Origin: Dyella dinghuensis
Lineage (GTDB): Bacteria > Pseudomonadota > Gammaproteobacteria > Xanthomonadales > Rhodanobacteraceae
Reading direction: 5' to 3'
Assembly: GCF_003977615.1 (NCBI RefSeq)
Contig: NZ_RYZR01000007.1
Location: 620,001 to 684,000 of the forward strand
Length of the DNA stretch: 64,000 nucleotides
Shown: one piece after another, positions 30,359 through 38,804 of the stretch
How the letters are laid out: each line of letters starts with the position of its first letter
Numbering within the stretch: position 1 is the first letter of the stretch
Program-made: the position numbers and the translations under genes
The notes under the pieces: model-generated
What the model saw: only the letters and a program-made list of their open reading frames with translations
What the model was told of the DNA's origin: nothing
The model's database searches: none

Positions 30359-31668
30359 GTCCGACGCCGGCACCGGTTCCGTTTATCGACGGCCTGCGTG
30401 ACATTGACAGCGTGCGTTTGGCCGGCAGCGGGCACGCGTGGCTGGATACGGCGCGTCGTGAAAATCTCGAAGCATTCATCGCGGCGGGTTTGCCCGATAC
30501 GCGTGCCGAGGCGTGGAAATACACGGCCCTGCGTGCGCTGGGTCAACGGCGGTTTACGCATGGCGATCCCGGCGCACCGACGCGCAACGTTGATCCAAAG
30601 GAACTCGTGCTTCCGGGTGTCGATGGTCCGCGGCTGGTTTTCGTCAACGGTGCTTTCCGTGCGGATCTTTCACGTCTTGAAGCGCTTCCTGCCGGTTTGA
30701 CGTTGCAGCCGCTTTCAATGGTGCTGAGCAAGGACCCTGAGCCGCTGCGTTTTGCGTTGAGCCGTCACTATCGCGAAACGAGCGATGCCTTCGCACGCCT
30801 CAATGCGGCGCTGGCCGGCGATGGCGTCGTGCTGCGCGTTGCACCGGGCACACGCGTCGGCAAACCCGTGCAGCTGTGCTTTGTCGGCACACCAGCAGAA
30901 GGCGATCTTGCATGGCATCTGCGGAATGTCATTGAGCTGGGTGAGGGTGCCGAGCTCGATCTCGTCGAGCATCATGTGTCCAACATCGCACACAAGCATC
31001 TTGGCACCGTGGTCACCGATATCGTTGTGCACGACGGTGCGCGCCTCCAGCACGCGCTGCTCCAGAACGCAGCCGAAGAAAGTACCTTGATTCGTCGCGG
31101 CAGCTTGCATCTCGGCGCCAAGGCGCACGCGGCACTGCACGTGCTGGAACTCGGCGGTGCGCTGGTGCGTCACGATCTGCATGCCGAACTTCGTGGCGAT
31201 GAAGCGCGTCTGGACACGCGCGGTGTATTCGTATTGCGCGGCCGTCAGCACGTCGACACGCAGCTGTCGATCCGTCATCAGGCACTCAATACCGCGTCGG
31301 AATCGACGTGGCGTGGTGTCGCCGACGAGCGCGCCCACGGCGTGTTCCGTGGCGCCATCGTCGTTGCGCAAGGGGCGGACGGCAGCGACGCGAACCTCAG
31401 CAACAAGAACCTGCTGCTTTCCGGTCTGGCGGAAATCGATACCAAGCCGGAACTCGAAATCTATGCGGACGAAGTGAAAGCCGCGCATGGCGCCACGATC
31501 GGTCAGCTCGACGAGCGCGCGCTGTTCTACCTGCGCTCGCGTGGCCTGCCATACGCCGAAGCGCGCGCGTTGCTTACGGCAGCGTTCTGCCGTTCGGTCT
31601 TCGCATCGCTGCCCAATGAATCCCTGCGCGAACACTTCTCCGAAGCGCTGCTCGCACACTTGCCGTAA
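30355..31668 (+). CDS. sufD: Fe-S cluster assembly protein SufD
   Basis: This 437-residue paralogue of SufB forms the SufB-SufD interface where clusters assemble. The N-terminal helical region contains RAEAWKYTALRALGQRRF. The beta-helix core follows, with ADEVKAAHGATIGQLDERAL holding His378, the position equivalent to the functional SufD His of E. coli. The C-terminus is FYLRSRGLPYAEARALLTAA. Overlap with sufC (ATGA) and an 11-bp gap to sufS mark a single operon. Confidence 0.95.
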   Translation: MSPTPAPVPFIDGLRDIDSVRLAGSGHAWLDTARRENLEAFIAAGLPDTRAEAWKYTALRALGQRRFTHGDPGAPTRNVDPKELVLPGVDGPRLVFVNGAFRADLSRLEALPAGLTLQPLSMVLSKDPEPLRFALSRHYRETSDAFARLNAALAGDGVVLRVAPGTRVGKPVQLCFVGTPAEGDLAWHLRNVIELGEGAELDLVEHHVSNIAHKHLGTVVTDIVVHDGARLQHALLQNAAEESTLIRRGSLHLGAKAHAALHVLELGGALVRHDLHAELRGDEARLDTRGVFVLRGRQHVDTQLSIRHQALNTASESTWRGVADERAHGVFRGAIVVAQGADGSDANLSNKNLLLSGLAEIDTKPELEIYADEVKAAHGATIGQLDERALFYLRSRGLPYAEARALLTAAFCRSVFASLPNESLREHFSEALLAHLP

Positions 31669-31679
31669 ATCGATCCCCT

Positions 31680-32924
31680 ATGAACGCCAAGCCCAATCAG
31701 CCTCTCGACTTCGACGTCCAGCGCATCCGCACGGATTTTCCGCTGCTTGGCCGCAAGGTGCATGGCAAGCCGCTGGTGTACTTCGACAACGCCAATACCA
31801 GCCAGAAACCGCTGCAGGTAATCGAAGCGGTCGATCGTCACTATCGCGAGCACAATGCGAATGTGGCGCGCGCCGTTCATCAGTTGGGTGAAGAGGCGAC
31901 GGCAGCATACGAAGGCGCGCGCGACAAACTCGCAGCATGGATCAACGCCGCTTCGCGCAACGACATCGTGCTTACGTCGGGCACGACGCAGTCGATGAAT
32001 ACAGTGGCTTACAGTTTCGCGCTGCCGCGCTTGAAGCCGGGCGATGCAATTCTCACGACGGTGATGGAGCATCACGCCAACATCGTGCCGTGGCAGCTTG
32101 TGGCGGCGCGTGCAGGCGCCACCGTGAAAGCTGCGCCGATCAATGAACGCGGCGAGCTTATCCTTGAAAAGTTTTTCGAAATGCTCACGCCGGAAGTGAA
32201 ACTGGCTTGCGTGACGCATGTTTCCAACGTGCTCGGTACGGTCAATCCCGTGCGCGAGATTGCACGCGAATGCCGTCGACGCGGTATTCCGTTGCTAGTG
32301 GATGGTTCACAAGCGCTGCCGCATCGGCCTGTCGATGTGCAGGCACTTGGTTGCGACTTTTATGCGTTTACCGGCCACAAAATGCTGGCACCGACCGGCA
32401 CGGGCGGCTTATGGGCCAAGCGTGAGCATCTGCAATCCATGCCGCCGTTCTTTGGTGGCGGCGAGATGATTCGCGAAGTGCGTTTTGACGGCACCACCTT
32501 TGCCGAGCCACCGCACAAATTCGAGGCCGGTACACCGAACATCGCCGGCTTCGCCGGTGTGGGTGCGGCTATCGACTACGTGCAATCGATTGGCTTCGAT
32601 GCCATCCGGGCTTGGGAACACGAGTTGCTGGCGTATGCCACCGAACGCCTGCGTGAGATTCCGGGGCTGCGCATTTTTGGCGAGGCCGCGGAAAAGGAGC
32701 CGGTTATTTCCTTCCTCATCGAAGGTGCACAGGCGACTGACATGGCCACCTTGCTCGATCTTGAAGGCGTGGCCGTTCGCTCAGGCCACCACTGTGCGCA
32801 TCCGCTGATGCAGTTCTACGGTGTCCCCGCCACGCTGCGCGCATCGCTCGCGTTCTACAACACGCGCGAAGAAGTCGACGTTTTCATCGCGGCGCTGCTT
32901 AAGGTCCGCAAGCTGCTGATGTGA
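31680..32924 (+). CDS. sufS: Cysteine desulfurase SufS
   Basis: This 414-residue PLP enzyme releases sulfur from cysteine for cluster assembly. Group II features are YFDNANTSQKP, VVT-type TTVMEHHANIVPW, the PLP-lysine region FYAFTGHKMLAPTGTGGLW and active-site Cys372 in VRSGHHCAHPL. Length matches SufS (E. coli 406). No sufE or sufU partner is visible next to it. It is convergent with the anti-sigma gene, with 14 bp between stops. Confidence 0.96.
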   Translation: MNAKPNQPLDFDVQRIRTDFPLLGRKVHGKPLVYFDNANTSQKPLQVIEAVDRHYREHNANVARAVHQLGEEATAAYEGARDKLAAWINAASRNDIVLTSGTTQSMNTVAYSFALPRLKPGDAILTTVMEHHANIVPWQLVAARAGATVKAAPINERGELILEKFFEMLTPEVKLACVTHVSNVLGTVNPVREIARECRRRGIPLLVDGSQALPHRPVDVQALGCDFYAFTGHKMLAPTGTGGLWAKREHLQSMPPFFGGGEMIREVRFDGTTFAEPPHKFEAGTPNIAGFAGVGAAIDYVQSIGFDAIRAWEHELLAYATERLREIPGLRIFGEAAEKEPVISFLIEGAQATDMATLLDLEGVAVRSGHHCAHPLMQFYGVPATLRASLAFYNTREEVDVFIAALLKVRKLLM

Positions 32925-32938
32925 TAAATGGTAACTGT

Positions 32939-33385
32939 TCAGTGCGCTGCTCGCCCACGCACATCGAGCAGCTTACTGATGAGATTGAATACGAGCAGGC
33001 AAGCGATGAGTGCCACGATCCATTCATTCGCTATGGCTCTTAGGGGTAAGTTGGATTGAGCAAGCTTCAGCCAACCTGCACCGAAATACATGACCAAGCC
33101 TCCCAGCATTAGCACCAACACACCGCAAAGTGTCAAGCTGAGCACCAGCTCGAAGTACATATTGATGGAAGCACGTTGCCGCGCCCGATTCGCAACGTGA
33201 CGGGCAAAGTCAGTCGGAAGGTTTTCATTCAATGGTTGGCGCAATGCGTGCGCGATCGCGTCATAAGACGTCGGTGTCGCATCATCCGGCTGCGCTTCAA
33301 TCCGTCCGGCTTCGGCAGCCCTTTCCTGCATCAGCCATTCGCGTTCTTCGGCTTCGTTGCGTGGCGGTTGCGGTGTGTGGTTCAT
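32939..33385 (-). CDS. Putative anti-sigma factor, two-helix membrane protein
   Basis: This is a 148-residue protein. The cytoplasmic N-terminus (about 1-85) is acidic (NEAEEREWLMQERAAEAGRI), then two transmembrane helices follow: YFELVLSLTLCGVLVLMLGG with LVMYFGAG, and EWIVALIACLLVFNLISKLL. It has no zinc-binding HXXXCXXC motif. Its gene overlaps the sigma gene by 4 bp (ATGA at 33382-33385), the usual arrangement for a sigma/anti-sigma pair. The function is inferred from this coupling and topology; no sequence family is recognised with certainty. Confidence 0.75.
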   Translation of the reverse strand: MNHTPQPPRNEAEEREWLMQERAAEAGRIEAQPDDATPTSYDAIAHALRQPLNENLPTDFARHVANRARQRASINMYFELVLSLTLCGVLVLMLGGLVMYFGAGWLKLAQSNLPLRAIANEWIVALIACLLVFNLISKLLDVRGRAAH

Positions 33386-33954
33386 GGCAGGACTCCATGT
33401 GCGGATTCGAGCACTCCGCGCAAATGCAGGCGTGTGCGAAACAGGTGACTTTTGATCGTGCCGATGGCGAGACCGGTAATGGCGGCGATATCGCCGATCG
33501 GCAATTCGTCCAGATGATAGAGCGTGAGCACGGTGCGTTGCAGCGGGGGTAGCGTTTCGATCGCTGCATGCAGACGTGTGGCCATGTCCTGATCGGCGTA
33601 GGCCGCTTCCAGGTCGAAGCCGTCGCTCACGTTCTCGACCAGGGGAGGCAGATCGTCGTCCTGGACGGCGTCGAAAACGACGATGCGCTTGCGCTCCAAA
33701 TAACGCAAGGCGATGTTGTAGGCAATGCGTCCAATCCACGACTTCAGCGCGCTTTCGTAGCGGTACTGATGCAGGGTGCGATGTACGCGCAGGAATGTGT
33801 CCTGGCACAGGTCGCGCGCATCCTCCGGGTGACGAACCATGCGATAGATGATGTGCCAGCACAGATCCTGGTGCTCGCGCACGAGCCGCTCGAACGCGCC
33901 GGGCGCATTCGCCAGGACGGCTTCAACCAATGGACGGTCCGTGGATGGGCTCAT
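33382..33954 (-). CDS. ECF RNA polymerase sigma factor
   Basis: This is a 190-residue sigma-70 group IV factor. Region 2 is FERLVREHQDLCWHIIYRMV, ARDLCQDTFLRVHRTLHQY and SWIGRIAYNIALRYLERKR. Region 4 is LPPLQRTVLTLYHLDELPIG and GLAIGTIKSHLFRTRLHLR. An acidic linker (DAVQDDDLPPLVENVSDG) joins them. The ATG at 33954 is used; upstream codons in the frame run into the promoter. It is coupled to the membrane anti-sigma candidate and divergent from a small membrane-protein gene with a matching promoter, so it probably controls itself and that gene. Confidence 0.93.
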   Translation of the reverse strand: MSPSTDRPLVEAVLANAPGAFERLVREHQDLCWHIIYRMVRHPEDARDLCQDTFLRVHRTLHQYRYESALKSWIGRIAYNIALRYLERKRIVVFDAVQDDDLPPLVENVSDGFDLEAAYADQDMATRLHAAIETLPPLQRTVLTLYHLDELPIGDIAAITGLAIGTIKSHLFRTRLHLRGVLESAHGVLP

Positions 33955-33981
33955 GCGGCATCGGGTTCCCTGATACCTTAC

Positions 33982-34008
33982 AGATACAGGCAAGACGAAT
34001 TCGGTTGC
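33982..34008 (-). promoter_or_regulatory. ECF-type promoter of the sigma/anti-sigma genes
   Basis: On the minus strand GCAACC (-35) and GTATCT (-10) are separated by 15 bp. The -10 ends 27 bp before the sigma-factor ATG. The same two hexamers at the same spacing occur on the other strand at 34021-34047. Confidence 0.7.
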
Positions 34009-34020
34009 AATGGGGTAGCT

Positions 34021-34047
34021 GCAACCGGGGGAGTGGTAACTGTATCT
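34021..34047 (+). promoter_or_regulatory. ECF-type promoter of the divergent membrane-protein gene
   Basis: GCAACC, 15 bp, GTATCT. It is identical in both boxes and spacing to the promoter on the opposite strand; the two -35 boxes are 12 bp apart. The -10 ends 49 bp before the ATG at 34097. Confidence 0.7.
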
Positions 34048-34096
34048 ATATCCCTGCAAGCGCCAAGACCGGCGCATCCTGAGTCGGGAGAAGTCG

Positions 34097-34438
34097 ATGG
34101 ATAAGGGAACAGTTGTCCCGGTGTTGTTGTTTCTATGCGTAACGTACGGTGTGACCTATGTGATCAAATTGCTGGTGGACGCCCGTATGCGTATCAAGAT
34201 GTTGCAAGCATCCGAGTCGAAGGAACTCATCGAATCGGTGATACGCGGTGACGACCACCGCGGCCGCATGAGCTCGCTGCGTTGGGGGCTGCTGCTGCTG
34301 CTTGGGGGGCTCGGCTTCGCGATCATTCAATGGGCCGGTTGGACTGACATCACTCCCGGAGCGCTTGCGGTGCTGCTCGTCGCGTTTGGATTGAGCAACC
34401 TCATTTATTTCTTCGCCGCGCGACGCATCACACCCTAG
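34097..34438 (+). CDS. Small membrane protein, probable ECF target
   Basis: This is a 113-residue protein with three predicted transmembrane helices: VVPVLLFLCVTYGVTYVIKL (about 6-25), RWGLLLLLGGLGFAIIQWAG (about 62-81) and ALAVLLVAFGLSNLIYFFAA (about 89-108). The charged cytoplasmic loop between helices 1 and 2 (DARMRIKMLQASESKELIES) resembles the DUF6249-type membrane proteins often found beside ECF genes in Xanthomonadales. It has no enzymatic motif. Its ECF-type promoter suggests that it belongs to the regulon; a sensing or stress role is inference. Confidence 0.82.
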   Translation: MDKGTVVPVLLFLCVTYGVTYVIKLLVDARMRIKMLQASESKELIESVIRGDDHRGRMSSLRWGLLLLLGGLGFAIIQWAGWTDITPGALAVLLVAFGLSNLIYFFAARRITP

Positions 34439-34451
34439 TAACGCGTCTGCT

Positions 34452-34475
34452 GCCCGGCGTGTTCGCCGGGCTTTT
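34452..34475 (+). terminator. Terminator after the small membrane-protein gene
   Basis: GCCCGGCG-TGTT-CGCCGGGC followed by TTTT, 13 bp after the stop codon. Confidence 0.85.
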
Positions 34476-34558
34476 CCCCGCATTGTCGAGTCAGGCAACA
34501 ACGGTGGCATGTCGCCATGCCGCCCGGGGCTTTCTGCGCTCTTTTTCTGGAGAACGCT

Positions 34559-34921
34559 ATGCATCTGCGATGGATAACCATGGGTTTGCTGTGCATTCCA
34601 TGTCTTGCGATGGCGCAATCGGTCCATCGCTTCAAACTCTTTAACGACATGCCAAGCGAGATTGTGTCGTTTACCGTATCGCAAGCCGGCGGCGAGTCCT
34701 CGGCTAAGCTGGTTTTCGACGACCCAGACCGGCCATTCAAATACGGTGCGGCCACGATGATTGATGTGCACGGTGGTAACGGTTGCTTGTTTGATCTCCA
34801 GACGCGACTTTCGACCGGGGAGCGGGTCACGACGCGTAATGTCGATCTATGCGCCATCCGCGTTTACCGGCCGGGTTTGCGTATCGATGCCGTGCATTTT
34901 GGCTCGCCTTGGGCGCCATAG
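34559..34921 (+). CDS. Secreted hypothetical protein
   Basis: This is a 120-residue protein. The signal peptide MHLRWITMGLLCIPCLAMA precedes a small mature domain of about 100 residues with beta-rich character (HRFKLFNDMPSEIVSFTVS, FKYGAATMIDVHGGNGCLFD, RNVDLCAIRVYRPG). Two cysteines could form one disulfide in the periplasm. The ATG at 34559 follows GGAG at suitable spacing. I do not recognise the family. It lies between the ECF module terminator and the GNAT gene. Confidence 0.75.
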   Translation: MHLRWITMGLLCIPCLAMAQSVHRFKLFNDMPSEIVSFTVSQAGGESSAKLVFDDPDRPFKYGAATMIDVHGGNGCLFDLQTRLSTGERVTTRNVDLCAIRVYRPGLRIDAVHFGSPWAP

Positions 34922-34957
34922 CCGGACAACGCACAGGTTGCGGATTATCATTGGCGA

Positions 34958-35509
34958 ATGACTGCCGCCATCGCTCCTGTGTTCCGTATTGCCGCGCAAG
35001 CCGACGTCGACGCCGTGGTTGCGCTGGTAGAGTCTGCCTATCGCGGCGAATCCGGACGCCGCGGCTGGACCACCGAATCCGATCTCCTGGACGGTCGTCG
35101 AACCGATGCTCGGCTGGTGGCCGAGTTGCTGGTCTCGCCGGACGATGGCGTGATCCTGCTGGCGATCGTGGATGGTGTGCTACGTGCGTGCTGTCATCTT
35201 GAGCGCCATGATGATTCGGCCTATTTCGGCATGTTTGCCGTCGATCCATCCTGTCAGGGTGACGGACTTGGAAAATACGTTTTGGCTGAAGCAGAGCGCA
35301 TCGCTCGCGAGACATGGCGGTGCCGCGCCATGCACATGGCGGTGATCGACCTGCGCAGCGAATTGATCGCATGGTACGAGCGGCGCGGCTATCGCCGTAC
35401 CGGCGAATACAAACCGTTTCCTTATGGTGATGAACGCGTTGGCATTCCGCGTCGCGACGATTTGCGATTTGAATTGCTGATCAAGGAATTTTCAGGAGTG
35501 GCGCCGTGA
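34958..35509 (+). CDS. GNAT-family N-acetyltransferase
   Basis: This is a 183-residue acetyltransferase fold. It shows RIAAQADVDAVVALVESAY at the N-terminus. The acetyl-CoA loop is FGMFAVDPSCQGDGLGKYVL (motif A; the usual QXXGXG/A appears as QGDGLG), followed by AEAERIARE, and ELIAWYERRGYRRTGEY is motif B. The substrate is unknown. It overlaps the Rieske gene by 4 bp. In related genomes a GNAT-Rieske pair often follows sufS; here the ECF module lies between. Confidence 0.88.
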   Translation: MTAAIAPVFRIAAQADVDAVVALVESAYRGESGRRGWTTESDLLDGRRTDARLVAELLVSPDDGVILLAIVDGVLRACCHLERHDDSAYFGMFAVDPSCQGDGLGKYVLAEAERIARETWRCRAMHMAVIDLRSELIAWYERRGYRRTGEYKPFPYGDERVGIPRRDDLRFELLIKEFSGVAP

Positions 35510-35823
35510 GCGAGGTATGGGTGGAAGTGGGTACGCGTTCGGAATTGCTGCCCGGCGAATTCAAAGTGGTCTGGGACGGCGATACGGCCATTGCGGTGTT
35601 CAATGTCGATGGTGATCTGTACGCGGTGGAAGATATCTGCACGCACGATGGCGGCGAACTGGCGGGCGGCGAAATTATCGGCGTCGAAGTGGAATGCCCG
35701 CGCCATGGGGCGCGATTCGATCTTCGCACCGGCATGCCGACGTGTCCGCCGGCATATGAGCCGATTGCGCGTTTTCCCGTTATGGAGAAGGACGGATTGA
35801 TCTGGACGCGCGACGATCGTTGA
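35506..35823 (+). CDS. Rieske-type [2Fe-2S] ferredoxin
   Basis: This is a 105-residue soluble Rieske protein of the non-heme-oxygenase ferredoxin type. Ligands are in ICTHDGGEL (C-X-H) and CPRHGARFD (C-X2-H), 16-18 residues apart. There is no transmembrane anchor, so it is a cytoplasmic electron carrier and not a bc1 Rieske protein. The start is GTG at 35506, overlapping the GNAT stop and preceded by CAGGAG. No oxygenase partner is present; its place downstream of the suf genes suggests a link to Fe-S biogenesis. Confidence 0.92.
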   Translation: MSEVWVEVGTRSELLPGEFKVVWDGDTAIAVFNVDGDLYAVEDICTHDGGELAGGEIIGVEVECPRHGARFDLRTGMPTCPPAYEPIARFPVMEKDGLIWTRDDR

Positions 35824-35833
35824 GTTTTTAACC

Positions 35834-35987
35834 GCTCGTCATTCCGGCGAAGGCCGGAATCCAGTGGCGTCACCGCTGAATACCTGCCTTATCGCCGAGA
35901 TGTCTGCTACGAAAGCGAGTCACGTGGCCACGAGGCCTGATTCGACACCGACGTCACTGGATTCCGGCCTTCGCCGGAATGACGAGC
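35834..35987. repeat. REPIN-like palindromic repeat, copy 2
   Basis: The inverted terminal arms GCTCGTCATTCCGGCGAAGG... and ...CCTTCGCCGGAATGACGAGC are each hairpin-forming, around a ~95-bp interior that contains CCTTATCGCCG as in copy 1 (8891-9050). It sits between the convergent ends of the Rieske gene and the efflux adaptor gene. Confidence 0.8.
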
Positions 35988-36013
35988 AAAAAGGCGCGTG
36001 CTAGTGACGCCCG

Positions 36014-36916
36014 TTACTTCGGATCAAACTTCACCAACACACGCTGACCAATGCGCAACGACGTCGCCGGCACCTGATCAAACGTCAGTACGCATTCAAC
36101 CGAACGCGTATTGGCGCGTACCTGCGGATCGTCTTCCAGCGTGCTGGCGCCAAACACATTGCCAATGCGCAGCACGTGCGCCTTCAGCGGTGCCAGGCCG
36201 CTGCCGCTGTCGTCATCCACTTCGGCCGCCATGCCGTCATGCACGACACCGACGAAGGATTCGTTGAGTTCGGCGCGCACAATGCGCGGAGAGTCGGGCA
36301 GAAACACAAAAATGGGGCCGCTCGCAGGCGACACCGAAGCGCCGGGTTGAACCATGCGTTGCACGATCTGTCCATCGACAGGCGCACGCAACGTATGCAG
36401 ATCGAGTTGATAACGAGACGCGGCGACTTTCTGCGACGCGAGCGCGGCGGAAGCACGTGCGTTATCCAGCTGCGCTTTCACCTGTTGCGCATTTTCGCGA
36501 GCGTCATCCGCGCTCTGCATGTCGCCTGCACCAGCATGCGCCGCTTGTTCCAAGCGTGAGGCACGCAGTTCGGCGGACTTCACGCGTTCTTCCAGCGCCG
36601 ATGCCTGAGCACTGGCTTGCTGCTGTTCGGCGACCGCCGAATCCAAGGCGAGCTTTGCAGGTTCAAGATCGAGCTGCGCAAGCACCTGGCCTTTCTGCAC
36701 ATGCTGGCCTTCGTGGACAGTCACGCTTTGCACGATGCCTTCGCTGGGCATCGTCAGCTTGAGCAATCCGCCTTCGATATCGATGCGCCCGCGCGCAACG
36801 GCGACATAGGCCGGCGTTGTTGCCTGGGACGTCGCCGGCGCTTCATCGTGCGAGCAACCGGCCATCAGCACAGTGGCAAGCAGAGCAAGCGGAAGGCGAG
36901 GGTGGCGCAGATTCAT
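36014..36916 (-). CDS. Efflux periplasmic adaptor (MacA/HlyD-like lipoprotein)
   Basis: This is a 300-residue membrane-fusion protein. A lipobox (LMAGC, Cys21) predicts an inner-membrane-anchored periplasmic lipoprotein. Next come the biotinyl-lipoyl half (LTMPSEGIVQSVTVHEGQHV, QKGQVLAQLDLEPA), an alpha-helical hairpin (about 85-170, rich in Ala/Gln/Glu), the second lipoyl half (LHTLRAPVDGQIVQRMVQPG) and a beta-barrel (VRAELNESFVGVVHDGM). The start is the ATG at 36916. Last gene of a four-gene minus-strand operon, overlapping the ATPase gene by 4 bp. Confidence 0.92.
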   Translation of the reverse strand: MNLRHPRLPLALLATVLMAGCSHDEAPATSQATTPAYVAVARGRIDIEGGLLKLTMPSEGIVQSVTVHEGQHVQKGQVLAQLDLEPAKLALDSAVAEQQQASAQASALEERVKSAELRASRLEQAAHAGAGDMQSADDARENAQQVKAQLDNARASAALASQKVAASRYQLDLHTLRAPVDGQIVQRMVQPGASVSPASGPIFVFLPDSPRIVRAELNESFVGVVHDGMAAEVDDDSGSGLAPLKAHVLRIGNVFGASTLEDDPQVRANTRSVECVLTFDQVPATSLRIGQRVLVKFDPK

Positions 36917-37668
36917 GCAGAAGGCTCCTTGGCCTCGGGTGCTTTGGATGGCGCAGGCGGGACATGGTCGCTCAGAATTCGGCCGTCTTCCATCGCCAGC
37001 ACGCGGTCGGCGTGGCCGACGAGGCGAGGGTCGTGGCTGACGCACAGCACTGTGGTGCCGTGATTGCGCGCAATGCGGTGCAGTATGTCGATGATGATCT
37101 GACCGTTATCCGAATCCAGCGCACTGGTCGGCTCGTCGGCGAAAAGCAGTTCGGGTTGTTTGGCGAGCGCGCGCGCAATGGCCACGCGTTGCTTTTCGCC
37201 ACCGGAAAGTTCGGTGGGACGAAGACGCATGCGCGACCCGAGGCCGACTTCTTCCAGCGACTCCACCGCGCGCTTTCGCGCCATGCCCTTGGGAAGGCCC
37301 ATATAACTCAGCGGCAATTCCACCTGCTCCAGCGCGGTGAGCGCGGGAAACAGGTTGAAGCCCTGAAACACGAAACCAGTGTGTTGCAGGCGAAAGTATT
37401 CCAGGTCGTTGATGCTCAAGCCGCTTAGTTCTTGCCCCAATGCGCGCACGCTGCCGCCATCGGCAGGTTGCAGACCGCTGAGAATGGCGAGCAGTGTGCT
37501 TTTGCCACAGCCGGATGGGCCGGAAATAAGCGTCAACTCGCTGCCGCGCACGTCGAGTGTGAGGTTCTGCAAGACGGTGCTTTGAACGCGGCCGGAAACA
37601 AACGATTTGCTGACGCTGCTGGCCTGCAGTGTCACGTTCGCGTTGGGAGTGATGTGAGGTGTCGACAT
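36913..37668 (-). CDS. MacB/LolD-type ABC transporter ATP-binding protein
   Basis: This is a 251-residue ATPase. Walker [11 protein letters not shown] loop [11 protein letters not shown], signature [15 protein letters not shown], Walker [13 protein letters not shown] and the H loop VSHDPRL are all intact. The pattern is that of LolD/MacB ATPases that pair with FtsX-like permeases for mechanotransmission. The ATG at 37668 is used; longer readings of the frame are unsupported. It lies between permease and adaptor genes in a tripartite export operon. Confidence 0.93.
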   Translation of the reverse strand: MSTPHITPNANVTLQASSVSKSFVSGRVQSTVLQNLTLDVRGSELTLISGPSGCGKSTLLAILSGLQPADGGSVRALGQELSGLSINDLEYFRLQHTGFVFQGFNLFPALTALEQVELPLSYMGLPKGMARKRAVESLEEVGLGSRMRLRPTELSGGEKQRVAIARALAKQPELLFADEPTSALDSDNGQIIIDILHRIARNHGTTVLCVSHDPRLVGHADRVLAMEDGRILSDHVPPAPSKAPEAKEPSA

Positions 37669-37670
37669 GG

Positions 37671-38804
37671 TCACCTCAACAGGCTTGCCGGATCGGCGCG
37701 ACGCAGAATCCGCATTGCCGCCAGCCCTGACACAATCGCCAAAGCCATGCTCAATGCAAGGCATATCGCAGCGGTGAAGGGATGCAGCTCCATCGGCACG
37801 CTCCGGTTGCGCGCGACGATCAACAAGACGATGCCGACGACGACGCTGCAGATCATGCCCAGCGCGCCCACCCAGAACGCCTGCTCCATGATCACCTTGC
37901 GCAATGCGCCGCGGCCCACGCCCAGTGCGTTTAACGTGGCGTATTCGCGGATCGAGCCGATCACGGCGGCAATCAGCGTTTGGCTGGTAATGATTGCGCC
38001 CACCAGGAACACAATGCCCGCGAGAAACAGCACGCCGGCGCCGGCGCCGGTATCGAGCATCCAGTAGATTTGCGATTGCCGTGCAAACTCTTTGGCCGTC
38101 CAAACGTTGTAGGGGCCGAATGCAGCCGATCCGTTCAACCGCCTGGCGACCATCCTGGCCTTGGACGGATCGCGCAGTTTCGCGACGAAGTATGTCATCA
38201 TGCCGGCATCTACAGGATCGATATCCAGCACGCGCGCCGTTTCCAGCGACGAAACGATGTTTACGCCACCCAATGCACGCAATCCGCTGCTTACGCCGAC
38301 CACACGGACGCGCTGACCGTTGATCGCTGCGGTATCGCCGATGTTGACGCCAAGGCTGTCGAGGTCAGCCTTGTCGACGATCACGGCGCCGGGCTCGTTC
38401 AATCGGGCACGCAATGCGGGCGGCAATGCGTGTGAAAACATCATGCCATCAGGGCGCGAGTCGATACCGGACACAAACACGGATACGCCGCCTGTATCGC
38501 GAGGCCCACGCCAATCGGCGTCGACCCAGCGGAACGGCTCGACCTTGGTGACGTCCGGGTCCATGCGAAGCCGCATGGCAATATCTTCATTGATCGGGCG
38601 TCCAAGATTGACGCTCTGCGTGCCGGGGTAACCGGCCCACAAGTCGGCCGACGAGCCAGTGATGTAAACGCTCGCGCTACCGAAAATGCCCAGCACCAGC
38701 GCCGCCTGCAGCAATTGCAGAAGACTTGCGAATCCGACAGCGAGAATCGCCGGCAGAAACCGTCGCCATTCATAGACGAGCGTCTTGCGCGCGAGAGCGA
38801 CCAT
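37671..38804 (-). CDS. FtsX-like ABC transporter permease
   Basis: This is a 377-residue permease with four transmembrane helices: one N-terminal (FLPAILAVGFASLLQLLQAA) and three C-terminal (GVLFLAGIVFLVGAIITSQT; AFWVGALGMICSVVVGIVLL; FTAAICLALSMALAIVSGLA). A ~200-residue periplasmic MacB_PCD-like domain lies between them. GSIREYATLNALGVGRGALR is the cytoplasmic coupling motif. It ends with RRADPASLLR, as in MacB/DevC permeases. It overlaps the upstream outer-membrane gene by ATGA. Substrate unknown. Confidence 0.92.
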   Translation of the reverse strand: MVALARKTLVYEWRRFLPAILAVGFASLLQLLQAALVLGIFGSASVYITGSSADLWAGYPGTQSVNLGRPINEDIAMRLRMDPDVTKVEPFRWVDADWRGPRDTGGVSVFVSGIDSRPDGMMFSHALPPALRARLNEPGAVIVDKADLDSLGVNIGDTAAINGQRVRVVGVSSGLRALGGVNIVSSLETARVLDIDPVDAGMMTYFVAKLRDPSKARMVARRLNGSAAFGPYNVWTAKEFARQSQIYWMLDTGAGAGVLFLAGIVFLVGAIITSQTLIAAVIGSIREYATLNALGVGRGALRKVIMEQAFWVGALGMICSVVVGIVLLIVARNRSVPMELHPFTAAICLALSMALAIVSGLAAMRILRRADPASLLR

